Assembly: GCA_021163525.1 (NCBI GenBank)
Contig: JAGGTX010000123.1
Location: forward strand, 1 to 5,122
Direction: 5' to 3'
Length of the DNA stretch: 5,122 bases
Origin: Caldifarciminota bacterium
GTDB lineage: Bacteria; Hydrothermota; UBA3072; B12-G15
Part shown: in pieces, positions 1 through 5,080 of the stretch
How the letters are laid out: each line of letters starts with the position of its first letter
How positions within the stretch are numbered: the first letter of the stretch is position 1
The notes under the pieces: generated by a model
What the model was told of the DNA's origin: nothing
The model's input: the letters and a program-made list of their open reading frames with translations, nothing else
Databases searched by the model: none
Made by a program: the position numbers and the translations under genes

Positions 1-108
1 GCGTAGTCTGCGTTGGCAGTTGTTTTTTGCTGCAGGTTTTACGAGCGTGCAGCAGCTCGGCATGCAGTCTCTGGCCCAATTCTCCACCGTCGAGACCAGG
101 TCGCCCCC
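1..108 (-). ncRNA. ssrA: tmRNA (transfer-messenger RNA), 5' part, cut by the left window edge
   Basis: tmRNA rescues stalled ribosomes: it acts as an alanyl-tRNA-like molecule and then as a short mRNA that tags the nascent peptide for proteolysis. Read on the minus strand, the RNA starts GGGGGCGA at 108 and continues with the hallmark 5' domain: CTGGTCTCGACGG, then GCATGCCGAG, then CTCGTAAAA. Pseudoknot PK1 can be drawn exactly: GAGC (58-55) pairs with GCTC (46-43), and TGCTGCA (54-48) pairs with TGCAGCA (34-28). The A-run and the tag reading frame follow. The likely resume codon is GCC at 17-15, giving a tag that begins A-N-A-D-Y-A before the sequence leaves the window. The 3' tRNA-like half is not present. 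The conserved blocks match E. coli ssrA in order and spacing, so identity is very secure. The exact resume codon is inferred by alignment from memory. Confidence 0.96.
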
Positions 109-116
109 GCATTATT

Positions 117-145
117 ATAATACCTTATAAGACCTCAAAAGTCAA
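117..145 (-). promoter_or_regulatory. sigma-70-type promoter of tmRNA
   Basis: On the minus strand a -35 box TTGACT (145-140) is followed after 17 bases by a -10 box TATTAT (122-117). The tmRNA 5' G lies at 108, 8 bases further on. Spacing and boxes are close to consensus and the start fits the known tmRNA 5' end, so the two calls support each other. An overlapping TATAAT (119-114) would give a 20-base spacer and is less likely. Confidence 0.85.
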
Positions 146-205
146 GGCTATACCCCTAAAAATCAATTAAGGCACGAATTTTTACCATAAAATCTATTGA
201 AAATC

Positions 206-221
206 GTTTTTAATTAAAAAC
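206..221. repeat. perfect 16-bp AT-rich palindrome between tmRNA promoter and pseudogene
   Basis: GTTTTTAATTAAAAAC reads the same on both strands. It lies between the end of the minus-strand pseudogene (234) and the tmRNA promoter (145). It could be a weak bidirectional terminator core or a protein-binding site. In AT-rich DNA such palindromes also arise by chance, so no function is claimed. Confidence 0.35.
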
Positions 222-233
222 AGGGCAAAGACA

Positions 234-830
234 CTATTTTACTATCACCCCCTTGAATATCCTTTTTCCTATACGCACAAAATATACACCTGAAGGAAGC
301 CCTGTTATCCTACCAGTGCTTCCTGCCTTCGCCTCCATCCGCCTCACCTGCCTGTTATGTCATAAACCTCAACCTCCACTGTCCCACCTTTTATCCCTCC
401 TGCACTGAACCACAACTCCTTACCAAAATTCAATCAGGTATTTCCTCTGGCTTTAATCCCCTCTTCTTCACATACCTTGATGATACCTTCCTCACACTCC
501 TCACATAGTCTATTACCCCAACACTGTCCAGAACCTCAAATTCACCTGTTACTGTCAGATATTCACTACACTTTACCCTACCGCACAACCCTCCCACCTC
601 CATATACACTCAATACTGGTGGCTCATTATCCACATGCCACTGATAATCCAGTGAATCACATTCACGCCAGTAAAGATACACCCCATCACGTTTCTGCCA
701 GGAAGCTAAATAATACCTGTGCATGCTTAAATCCGCATCACTGTATAAAAATGCAAAGGAATCCGGTGGAACCACCTATTCTTACAGCAACGTTGGGGAG
801 TATTTTACCGGGATAAAGAATAGTATAACA
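234..830 (-). pseudogene. Decayed secreted protein with Por/T9SS-like C-terminal sorting tail
   Basis: No single frame is open, but the minus-strand frames join into one protein. An upstream scrap (about 830-778) reads ...LPNVAVRIGG. Frame 2 (775-578) includes ADLSMHRYYLASWQKRDG. Frame 3 (about 596-430) includes SEYLTVTGEFEVLDSVG. Frame 4 (about 430-344) reads ELWFSAGGIKGG and then VEVYDITGR. The last frame (about 350-234) ends RITGLPSGVYFVRIGK... and stops at TAG 236-234. The last two pieces, a beta-rich V-Y-D-x-x-G-R block followed by L-P-S-G-V-Y-F-V-R, are the signature of C-terminal sorting/FlgD-like tails on secreted proteins of Bacteroidota-like bacteria. The frame change near 347 falls exactly between G-R and V-R-R and could be repaired by one added base. 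At least four frame changes argue for a pseudogene rather than one sequencing error. The upstream domain is not recognised. The N-terminus and signal peptide are missing, so the upstream boundary is approximate. Confidence 0.7.
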
Positions 831-836
831 GAGAGA

Positions 837-929
837 AGATTTGTTGAAGAAGTATCTGGCTCGGAAAAAATCTTTTTGATATGCTTGAGGATTGGACTGG
901 TAATACTACAAAGAGGAAGGAATTGAAGA
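837..929 (+). pseudogene. Possible scrap of a small plus-strand ORF
   Basis: Two adjacent frames on the plus strand read as a plausible charged, helical protein end if joined by a one-base shift in the T-run near 875: EDLLKKYLARKKSF, then DMLEDWTGNTTKRKELKN and a TGA at 927-929. There is no start codon with a ribosome-binding site, and an in-frame stop lies just upstream. An overlapping frame open from 723 to 926 has no better support. The composition resembles C-terminal ends of small antitoxin-like or regulatory proteins, but I do not recognise the family. It abuts the upstream end of the minus-strand pseudogene, so a junction probably lies near 830-840. Confidence 0.2.
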
Positions 930-934
930 ATTGA

Positions 935-966
935 TCTTTTTATCCTCCGTCCTCGGGAGGGGGGTC
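935..966. repeat. C/G-rich repeat-like block sharing a 14-mer with 4432-4445
   Basis: TTTATCCTCCGTCC at 939-952 recurs exactly at 4432-4445. Here it continues into TCGGGAGGGGGGTCC, so CCTCC (944-948) can pair with GGAGG (956-960) around a 7-base loop. An exact 14-base match is unlikely by chance in a window this short, and both copies sit at edges of gene fragments. This suggests one end of a dispersed repeat (REP-like, or a mobile-element terminus). The family is not identified. Confidence 0.45.
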
Positions 967-976
967 CACGAGTAGA

Positions 977-1025
977 CCCTTCAGGTAGGAAGGGCTGACA
1001 ATTTCAAAAACTTGTGCATTATAAT
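977..1025 (+). promoter_or_regulatory. Possible promoter with adjacent hairpin ahead of the ATPase pseudogene
   Basis: CCCTTC (977-982) and GAAGGG (989-994) form a perfect 6-bp stem with a 6-base loop. A -35-like CTGACA (995-1000) follows immediately. A TATAAT -10 box is at 1020-1025, giving a long 19-base spacer; the overlapping CATTAT at 1017-1022 would give 16. The position, about 40 bases before the ATG at 1063, suits a promoter of that gene. The hairpin touching the -35 box could be an operator or the end of an upstream transcript. Confidence 0.4.
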
Positions 1026-1062
1026 GTATATAAATTATTAAAATATGAACATTGGAGGGTAT

Positions 1063-2119
1063 ATGGATATAAAACTTGAGAGATGGAATGTTTGGTGGTT
1101 GACAGGAAAGGTTGAACCTTCTCTCGCGGGAAAGGAGAGGTTAAGGGAAGGATTTTTATTCTGTTTGATGAAATACAGAAGGTTTCAGACTGGCAGAACA
1201 AATTGAAAATATACTACGACCTCCATCCTGATTGGAAGTTTATAATCACGGGTTCTTCTGGGCTTGAGATTGCAAAAAGGGGCACGAAAGTCTTGCTGGA
1301 AGGATTTTTTTCTTCACTTTAAACCCCCTGAGTTTTCGTGAATATTTGAGATTCAAGGAGATTGATATTGAGAGACTGGAAATATATTATAACACTCTTG
1401 AGCCAGTGTTTTTCCACTATCTTAAAACTGGAGGGATAATTGAGATGATTGAGGAAGATGATAATGAGGTCCTGAGAAAATATTTTGAAGAATCCATTTT
1501 TGAGCGAGTTATCTACAGGGATATAGTAGCAGGTTTCAATGTTCATGAGCCAGTGGTTTTAAGAAAACTCCTCAACATGATTTCCTTCTCCCCGGGAATG
1601 CTTCTGGATTACAAAGACTTAGCAGATGAACTTCAGAGGGACAGAAGGACAATAGAATCCTATCTCCATTATTTAAACGAATCTTTTCTTATATTCACCC
1701 TTTACAACTACTCAAGAAATCAACTTGCGAGTTCCAGGAAGAAAAAGAAATTCTACCCTTCCTTACCTTCTTTTCCCTGTGCCATAAATCCAGAGGTAAT
1801 GAGGAATCCTGGAAAACTCATTGAAACACTTATTGCCAGAGATGCAAAATTCTTTTACAGAGATCCATATAAAAGGGAAGTGGACTGTATATTCACCAAT
1901 GGTAAGGTCATACCTGTTGAAGTGAAATACAGAGACAGGATAAAGGGAAAAGACCTCTCTGGACTCTTTGCATTTATGAAAAAATTTAAAATTAGTGAAG
2001 GGATGGTTATAACCAGAAAATCCAGGTTTGAGATAAAGAAAGGGGAAATGAGAGTTACAGGAATACCCTTATTTGAATACCTGCTTAATCCCACTCAAAA
2101 TTCACTGATTATCCCATAA
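1063..2119 (+). pseudogene. Broken AAA-family ATPase with DUF4143 and nuclease-like C-terminus
   Basis: Intact relatives are archaeal/bacterial ATPases with a P-loop domain, a winged-helix segment and a PD-(D/E)XK-like C-terminal domain; their role is poorly defined. The ATG at 1063 has GGAGGG at 1054-1059 and starts MDIKLERWNVWWLTGKV, the typical W-W-x-x-G-K-V opening. Another frame then runs from a Walker B-like L-F-D-E-I-Q (1161-1178) through DWQNKLK and IITGSSGLEIAKRG. From about 1286 a third frame continues ESLAGRIFFF, PLSFREYL and the rest to TAA 2117-2119. The region that should hold Walker A is absent between about 1130 and 1160, a loss of roughly 60-80 residues judged from family memory. 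A one-base loss near 1286 breaks the LAGR region. Numbered from the in-frame TTG at 1346, the intact remainder has a winged-helix stretch (about 85-116) and nuclease-like residues E160, D180 and E192-x-K194. A 257-residue gene starting at TTG 1346 would be misleading: homology extends upstream and that TTG has no ribosome-binding site. Confidence 0.85.
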
Positions 2120-2185
2120 CCCCATCTTTTCTTCTCCTTTGTGTTTGTGATAAAGCATAAAATATAACACAATTTTATATTAATT

Positions 2186-2222
2186 AATAACTTATTGACA
2201 ATTTATAAAAAAATATTATAAT
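2186..2222 (+). promoter_or_regulatory. Near-consensus promoter with palindromic operator candidate for the ImmA/PIN operon
   Basis: TTGACA (2195-2200), a 16-base spacer and TATAAT (2217-2222) form a near-perfect sigma-70-type promoter 24 bases before the ATG at 2246. The palindrome AATAA-C-TTATT (2186-2196) overlaps the first base pairs of the -35 box. TATTATAATA (2214-2223), also palindromic, covers the -10. A wider inverted pair, AATATA (2161-2166) and TATATT (2176-2181), lies upstream. Because the first gene encodes an XRE helix-turn-helix protein, autorepression at one of these sites is the obvious hypothesis. The AT-rich background weakens the palindromes as evidence; the promoter itself is strong. 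Confidence 0.75.
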
Positions 2223-2234
2223 AAAACAAACCAA

Positions 2235-2241
2235 AAGGAGG
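2235..2241 (+). promoter_or_regulatory. Shine-Dalgarno site deciding the start of the ImmA-like gene
   Basis: AAGGAGG ends 4 bases before the ATG at 2246 and only 1 base before an in-frame GTG at 2243. The spacing favours ATG 2246, although the GTG would add just one residue. Confidence 0.8.
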
Positions 2242-2245
2242 TGTG

Positions 2246-3373
2246 ATGGATATTTATAAAGAAATTGGGAAAAGGATCAGGGAGGAAAGGAAGGCGCGGG
2301 GTTTGACACTCAAAAATCTTTCCAGGCGTGCCGGTTATACAAACTATCAAACACTTTTAAATATAGAAAATGGTGAAAGAAGGATAACCATAGCAGATCT
2401 TTATGCAATTTCAAAAGCACTTGGTCTATCAGTTGATTATTTTCTGGAAGAGCAAGAGGAGAGTCGTGTTTTGTGGAGGAAGTGTTTGAATGTCAAGAAG
2501 TGCAAAAAATTTGAATCTTTATTAAAACGATACTGTAAGAACTATGCACATCTATTGGATATAACAGGAGCAACTGTAAAGAAATTCAAACCATATAGTA
2601 CGGTATCATTGAAAAGGGATTATCCTATAAGTTCTTATGAATTTCCCGAAAAATTTGCTGAAGAAATTAGAAAGGAGTATAACCTGTCCTCATTTCCAGG
2701 AAAAATTCTCCTACAAACACTTGAAGACAATGGTATTTTAATATTTCTTTTTAATCTTGGCAGAAGCGGTTCGTCTGCCTGCTTTGTTGATGAATTCGGT
2801 GGAGCAATACTGTTAAACTCTGCTGAGGTGCAATCCATTCCCTGGAGAATGACATTCAATCTTGCTCATGAATTTTTTCATCTTCTCACCTGGGATTTAT
2901 ACAATCCTGAAGAAATCTATGACAACGAAGAAAAGGGTAAAAGTATTGTAGAGAAGTTCGCAGACGCCTTTGCCGCCCATCTTCTTATTCCTGAAAGTGT
3001 TCTTATGGAAGAAATTGGAGATCCTGAAAAAATAGATAACTTTGACATTGCCTATCTTGCAGCAAATGTATTCCGCGTTTCACCGGATGCATTGATCTGG
3101 AGGCTTTATAATCTCAAACTCATAGATGAAAAAAGAAAGGAAAATCTCTTAAACAGCAGGAAGTTAAAAATTTTGTTTAAAAATCTGTGGAAGAAGGAGT
3201 ATGGCAAGACGGACAAAGTATTTAAAGAGATAGAAGAACTTCCAGATAACTATATATCCCTTGCTTTAAAAGCGTTCAGGTTGAATTTAATCAGCAAGAT
3301 GAAGCTTGCAGAATTTCTTGGTAGAAATATAGCAGAAGTTGATTATTTTCTCTTTAAACTTGAGAAAGGATAG
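2246..3373 (+). CDS. XRE-family HTH regulator fused to ImmA/IrrE-type metallopeptidase
   Basis: This cytoplasmic protein of 375 residues combines a DNA-binding domain with a zinc-peptidase-like domain. Numbered from ATG 2246, residues 4-68 form an XRE/Cro helix-turn-helix (IGKRIREERKARGLTLKNLS, then LLNIENGERRITIADL and ISKALGLSVDYFL). A charged linker with cysteines at 80, 86 and 97 follows. The ImmA/IrrE (COG2856) core spans about 135-290 and contains the H-E-x-x-H motif (H208, E209, H212 in NLAHEFFHLL). E236 in EKFADAFAAHLLIP lies at the right distance to be the third zinc ligand. The C-terminal tail with LPDNYISLALKAF and SKMKLAEFLG is typical of XRE-COG2856 proteins. All catalytic residues are present and length is normal. 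Relatives include ImmA, which cleaves an ICE repressor, and IrrE, which cleaves DdrO; others act as antitoxin-like regulators. Its own promoter and the PIN-like gene 6 bases downstream suggest it represses and restrains that nuclease. That role is inferred. Confidence 0.93.
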   Translation: MDIYKEIGKRIREERKARGLTLKNLSRRAGYTNYQTLLNIENGERRITIADLYAISKALGLSVDYFLEEQEESRVLWRKCLNVKKCKKFESLLKRYCKNYAHLLDITGATVKKFKPYSTVSLKRDYPISSYEFPEKFAEEIRKEYNLSSFPGKILLQTLEDNGILIFLFNLGRSGSSACFVDEFGGAILLNSAEVQSIPWRMTFNLAHEFFHLLTWDLYNPEEIYDNEEKGKSIVEKFADAFAAHLLIPESVLMEEIGDPEKIDNFDIAYLAANVFRVSPDALIWRLYNLKLIDEKRKENLLNSRKLKILFKNLWKKEYGKTDKVFKEIEELPDNYISLALKAFRLNLISKMKLAEFLGRNIAEVDYFLFKLEKG

Positions 3374-3379
3374 TCTATA

Positions 3380-3883
3380 TTGAAATTGGTAATTGTGGAC
3401 GCCAATGTTTTAATATATCTTGCAGAGATTAAAAAAATTAATTCACTATTTAACTCCTACACTATATATCTCCCCAGGGCAATATTTGATGAAGTTAAAT
3501 ATTTTATTGACAAAGACACAGGGGAAAGGATTTCTATAAATCTTTCTTTATATCAGAAAAACAAAAGGTTAAGAATTCTTGAATCTCTGGATATAGAAGA
3601 AGCGGGCAAATTAAAAGAAAGAATTGGTCAATACGGTATTGAACTCCATCCAGGCGAATTAGAGGCTATTTATTATGTGTTAAAAGATGAGTTTACATTC
3701 TGTTCTGCAGATGGAGCAGCAATAAAATCCCTTGCAATTCTGGGGGTGGAAAGCAAGGGTATTTCTCTTGAAAAACTTATGGGAGGAAAATTTAGAAAAA
3801 TGAGACAGGAATATACTGAAAGGTTTTTCAAGAGCATGATAAAGGCAGGCATACTACTAAAAATACAAGGATTCAATCATTGA
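3380..3883 (+). CDS. PIN-like domain nuclease, probable toxin partner of the ImmA-like protein
   Basis: The predicted protein has 167 residues and a PIN-type fold: it opens LVIVDANVLIYL with the first acidic residue D7. IFDEVK supplies D37/E38. LHPGELEAIYYVL supplies E93/E95, in the position of the G-E-x-E-A motif seen in DUF3368/VapC-like proteins. FCSADGAAIKSLAILG supplies D111, matching the usual D-D/A-D-x-x-A segment before the last strand. PIN proteins are metal-dependent ribonucleases, many of them toxins that cut tRNA, rRNA or mRNA; the substrate here cannot be read from the sequence. It begins at TTG 3380, 6 bases after the upstream TAG, with AGAAAGGA at 3363-3370 as a plausible ribosome-binding site inside the upstream gene, so co-transcription is nearly certain. 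It extends about 30 residues past the usual PIN core with a basic, helical C-terminus. Toxin status is inferred from pairing and family. Confidence 0.85.
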   Translation: MKLVIVDANVLIYLAEIKKINSLFNSYTIYLPRAIFDEVKYFIDKDTGERISINLSLYQKNKRLRILESLDIEEAGKLKERIGQYGIELHPGELEAIYYVLKDEFTFCSADGAAIKSLAILGVESKGISLEKLMGGKFRKMRQEYTERFFKSMIKAGILLKIQGFNH

Positions 3884-3898
3884 CTTAAAAAATAATGT

Positions 3899-4020
3899 TC
3901 CCGCTGTTTTGTAACTACGGTTTTCCTGTAGGAACCACTGGTCAGCCGCGATAATTCTATAAGAGGGTGTATCCTTCCTGGAAACTATATGTCTTCCCCA
4001 TTGCAGAGGTGGGGAAGTGA
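3899..4020 (+). other. Structured non-coding stretch, possible relic of an IS200/IS605-type right end
   Basis: The stretch after the PIN-like gene has no credible ORF but is rich in pairing. CTACGG (3915-3920) can pair with CCTGTAG (3925-3931, one bulged base). TTCC (3923-3926) can instead pair with GGAA (3931-3934). A perfect stem CTTCCCCA (3993-4000) / TGGGGAAG (4010-4017) with a 9-base loop is followed by TGAC. A GGAACC block followed some 60 bases later by a C-run/G-run terminal hairpin ending near GTGAC resembles right ends of tnpB-carrying IS200/IS605 elements, which also encode the omegaRNA. No tnpB coding sequence is visible upstream, so this would be a stranded remnant. The resemblance is from memory and could be coincidental. 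Confidence 0.25.
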
Positions 4021-4026
4021 CTGGTG

Positions 4027-4380
4027 ATGAGTGGGTTGGATGGAAAGGTGGAAAGTGTATGCCTGACCCCGGGGACCTACACAGGCAAAGCACTCGCGCA
4101 CATCACAGGAGGAGAACCATTAACAATGTGGAAAATACTCGCAGAGACCAAGACCAACAGCTGAAGCACAGAGACCGCCTACGACGGAATATACTGTACA
4201 GGATTCGGACAGGACTGGTTCCCTGACAATAGCATAGACCTCGCCAACCACCGAATAATGACCAAGACAGAAACAGCACGCAAATGGCTCCAGACATACT
4301 ACCCAGAAACCACCACACCCATATATCCCTACGGATGGGAGCCTGACATACTCTTCGGGGACGTTAGGTGGACAATCTGA
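4027..4380 (+). pseudogene. Unrecognised A/C-rich ORF interrupted by one in-frame TGA
   Basis: From ATG 4027 the frame reads 45 codons (MSGLDGKVESVCLTPGTYTG..., ending ...LAETKTNS) to TGA 4162-4164. It continues in the same frame for 71 codons (STETAYDGIYCTGFGQDWFP..., ending ...DILFGDVRWTI) to TGA 4378-4380. Codon use (ACA, ACC, GGA, CTC, ATA, few T's) and threonine-rich composition are the same on both sides of the stop and differ clearly from the AT-rich neighbours. This argues for one former gene of foreign origin. GGGGAAGTGA about 9 bases upstream of the ATG could serve as a ribosome-binding site. I do not recognise the family. Neighbouring genes end in TGA as a true stop, so a nonsense mutation is more likely than recoding. 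A chance open frame in compositionally biased DNA is the main alternative. Confidence 0.4.
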
Positions 4381-4385
4381 CAGTT

Positions 4386-4451
4386 TGTTTATCCGTCTAA
4401 CTTTCAGTTAGATAAAGGATAGATTTATAGATTTATCCTCCGTCCCCCTAA
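4386..4451. repeat. REP-like hairpin plus C-rich end CCGTCCCCCTAA
   Basis: TCTAACT (4396-4402) and AGTTAGA (4406-4412) form a 7-bp stem with a TTC loop, extended by TATCC (4390-4394) and GGATA (4417-4421) across a small internal loop. Tandem-looking AGATTTATAGATTTATCC follows, leading into TTTATCCTCCGTCC (4432-4445, the 14-mer also at 939-952) and CCGTCCCCCTAA (4440-4451). It separates the A/C-rich ORF from the restriction-methylase fragment. Hairpins ending in GGGGAC/GTCCCC blocks are typical of REP elements mobilised by Y1 (RAYT) transposases. That assignment is inference; no transposase is present here. Confidence 0.5.
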
Positions 4452-4933
4452 AAAAACCTAAAATTGTTTCGCAAAATATTGTTGCACACGTTCGCAACCC
4501 ATATGACCGAATAATAGTTATGTCTACCTTGGACAAGCGAGGTTACCTTTCATTTGATACTGTTATGAATACTTTTTTAACTACTGATAGATTTTGTTAT
4601 GAATATATACTTGCATTGATAAATTCTACATTAGCTTCATGGTTTTATTACTGGTTTGTTTATAACAGAGCTGTGAGAACTATGCACTTTGATTCTTACT
4701 ATATTGGTAAATTACCAATAAAACAAATTTCTCAAGAAAAGCAGAAACCTTTTATAAACATTGTCAGCGACATTCTCTCTCTCACCCAATCTGAAGACTA
4801 TCTTGAAAATCCAGAGAAACAAGCAAAAGTTAAAGAATACGAACGCCAGATTGACCAGTTAGTTTACGAACTTTACGGATTAACAGAGGAAGAGATAAAA
4901 ATTGTAGAAGGAGCTTTTAGTGATGAGATATAA
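4448..4933 (+). pseudogene. 3' fragment of a type IIG / Eco57I-like restriction-methylase gene
   Basis: The intact enzyme would be a fused DNA methyltransferase-endonuclease whose C-terminal TaqI-like domain recognises the DNA target. The frame is open from 4412 and homology-like sequence starts about 4448: PLKKPKIVSQNIVAHV, then RNPYDRIIVMSTLDKRGYLS, FCYEYILALINSTLASWFYY, HFDSYYIGKLPIKQI, and a closing helical region with YERQIDQLVYELYGLTEEE, to TAA 4931-4933. The P-K-I-V opening, L-A-L-L/I-N-S helix, I-G-x-L-P-I motif and Q-I-D-x-L-V-Y-x-L-Y-G-L-T-E-E-E ending are the standard order in this domain. The catalytic methylase part, including N-P-P-Y, is missing because repeat-like DNA replaces it at 4448. 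An ATG at 4520 would give 137 residues, but codons before it are clearly part of the same domain. The fragment should be inactive. Its end overlaps the next ORF by 11 bases. Confidence 0.82.
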
Positions 4934-5048
4934 CCTTTATAAATTGGGAAGTTTTCAATTTGAAGAAATAGTTAAAGCACTTTTAAAAGCAAAATTAGGG
5001 ATAGGTATTAGGGGGTGGGGACGGTGCATGTATTCGTGTATTCGTTAG
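4923..5048 (+). pseudogene. 5' fragment of a restriction-endonuclease-like gene
   Basis: ATG 4923 lies inside the end of the methylase fragment (TAA 4931-4933), a coupled overlap typical of restriction-modification operons. The first 29 codons read MRYNLYKLGSFQFEEIVKAL and then LKAKLGIGI. This resembles the N-terminal F-E-E-L-V-x-A-L-L opening of restriction-endonuclease-fold proteins, where the catalytic D and E-x-K come later. At about 5010 the frame enters G-rich repeat-like DNA, reads RGWGRCMYSCIR and stops at TAG 5046-5048. No catalytic residues remain. The family assignment rests on a short stretch and on context, so it is moderate; truncation is clear if the assignment is right. Confidence 0.55.
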
Positions 5049-5055
5049 AATACAC
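5008..5055. repeat. G-rich repeat end with perfect 8-bp hairpin
   Basis: TTAGGGGGTGGGGACGG (5008-5024) is followed by two tandem TGTATTCG units (5029-5044). GTGTATTC (5036-5043) and GAATACAC (5048-5055) form a perfect 8-bp stem with loop GTTA. A short AATCTTTT follows on the plus strand, so it might end transcription weakly. The GGGGACGG block (5017-5024) is the reverse complement of CCGTCCCC (4440-4447), so this element and the one at 4386-4451 point at each other across the restriction-modification fragment. Confidence 0.5.
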
Positions 5056-5080
5056 AATCTTTTGAATATAAGAAGGTTAC

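Noticed and set aside
578..926. Plus-strand open frames at 619-816 and 723-926
   Set aside because: Most of their length is antisense to the secreted-protein pseudogene, they have no ribosome-binding site and low-quality composition; only the tail after about 837 is kept as a doubtful scrap.
1019..1546. Minus-strand open frames at 1019-1201 and 1319-1546
   Set aside because: They are shadows of the plus-strand ATPase pseudogene, whose motifs are clearly on the other strand.
1346..2119. DUF4143 protein as an intact gene starting at TTG 1346
   Set aside because: Conserved residues (ESLAGR, PLSFREYL, DEIQ) lie upstream in shifted frames, so this is the remainder of a larger broken gene.
1855..2859. 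Minus-strand open frames at 1855-2094 and 2635-2859
   Set aside because: They lie antisense to well-supported coding sequence with recognisable domains and have no start signals.
3673..4093. Minus-strand open frames at 3673-3876 and 3857-4093
   Set aside because: The first is antisense to the PIN-like gene; the second spans a structured stretch, has no family resemblance and no ribosome-binding site.
4157..4170. TGA at 4162 read as a sense codon (recoding or selenocysteine)
   Set aside because: The PIN-like gene ends naturally at TGA, no SECIS-like element is evident after the codon, and surrounding genes are decaying, so a nonsense mutation is simpler.
4017..4318. Open frames 4017-4226 (plus) and 4103-4318 (minus)
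   Set aside because: The plus frame is arginine-rich and the minus frame is a W/C/S-rich string, both typical shadows of the A/C-rich ORF at 4027-4380.
939..4445. CRISPR array
   Set aside because: Only two copies of the 14-mer exist, 3.5 kb apart, with no regular spacing.
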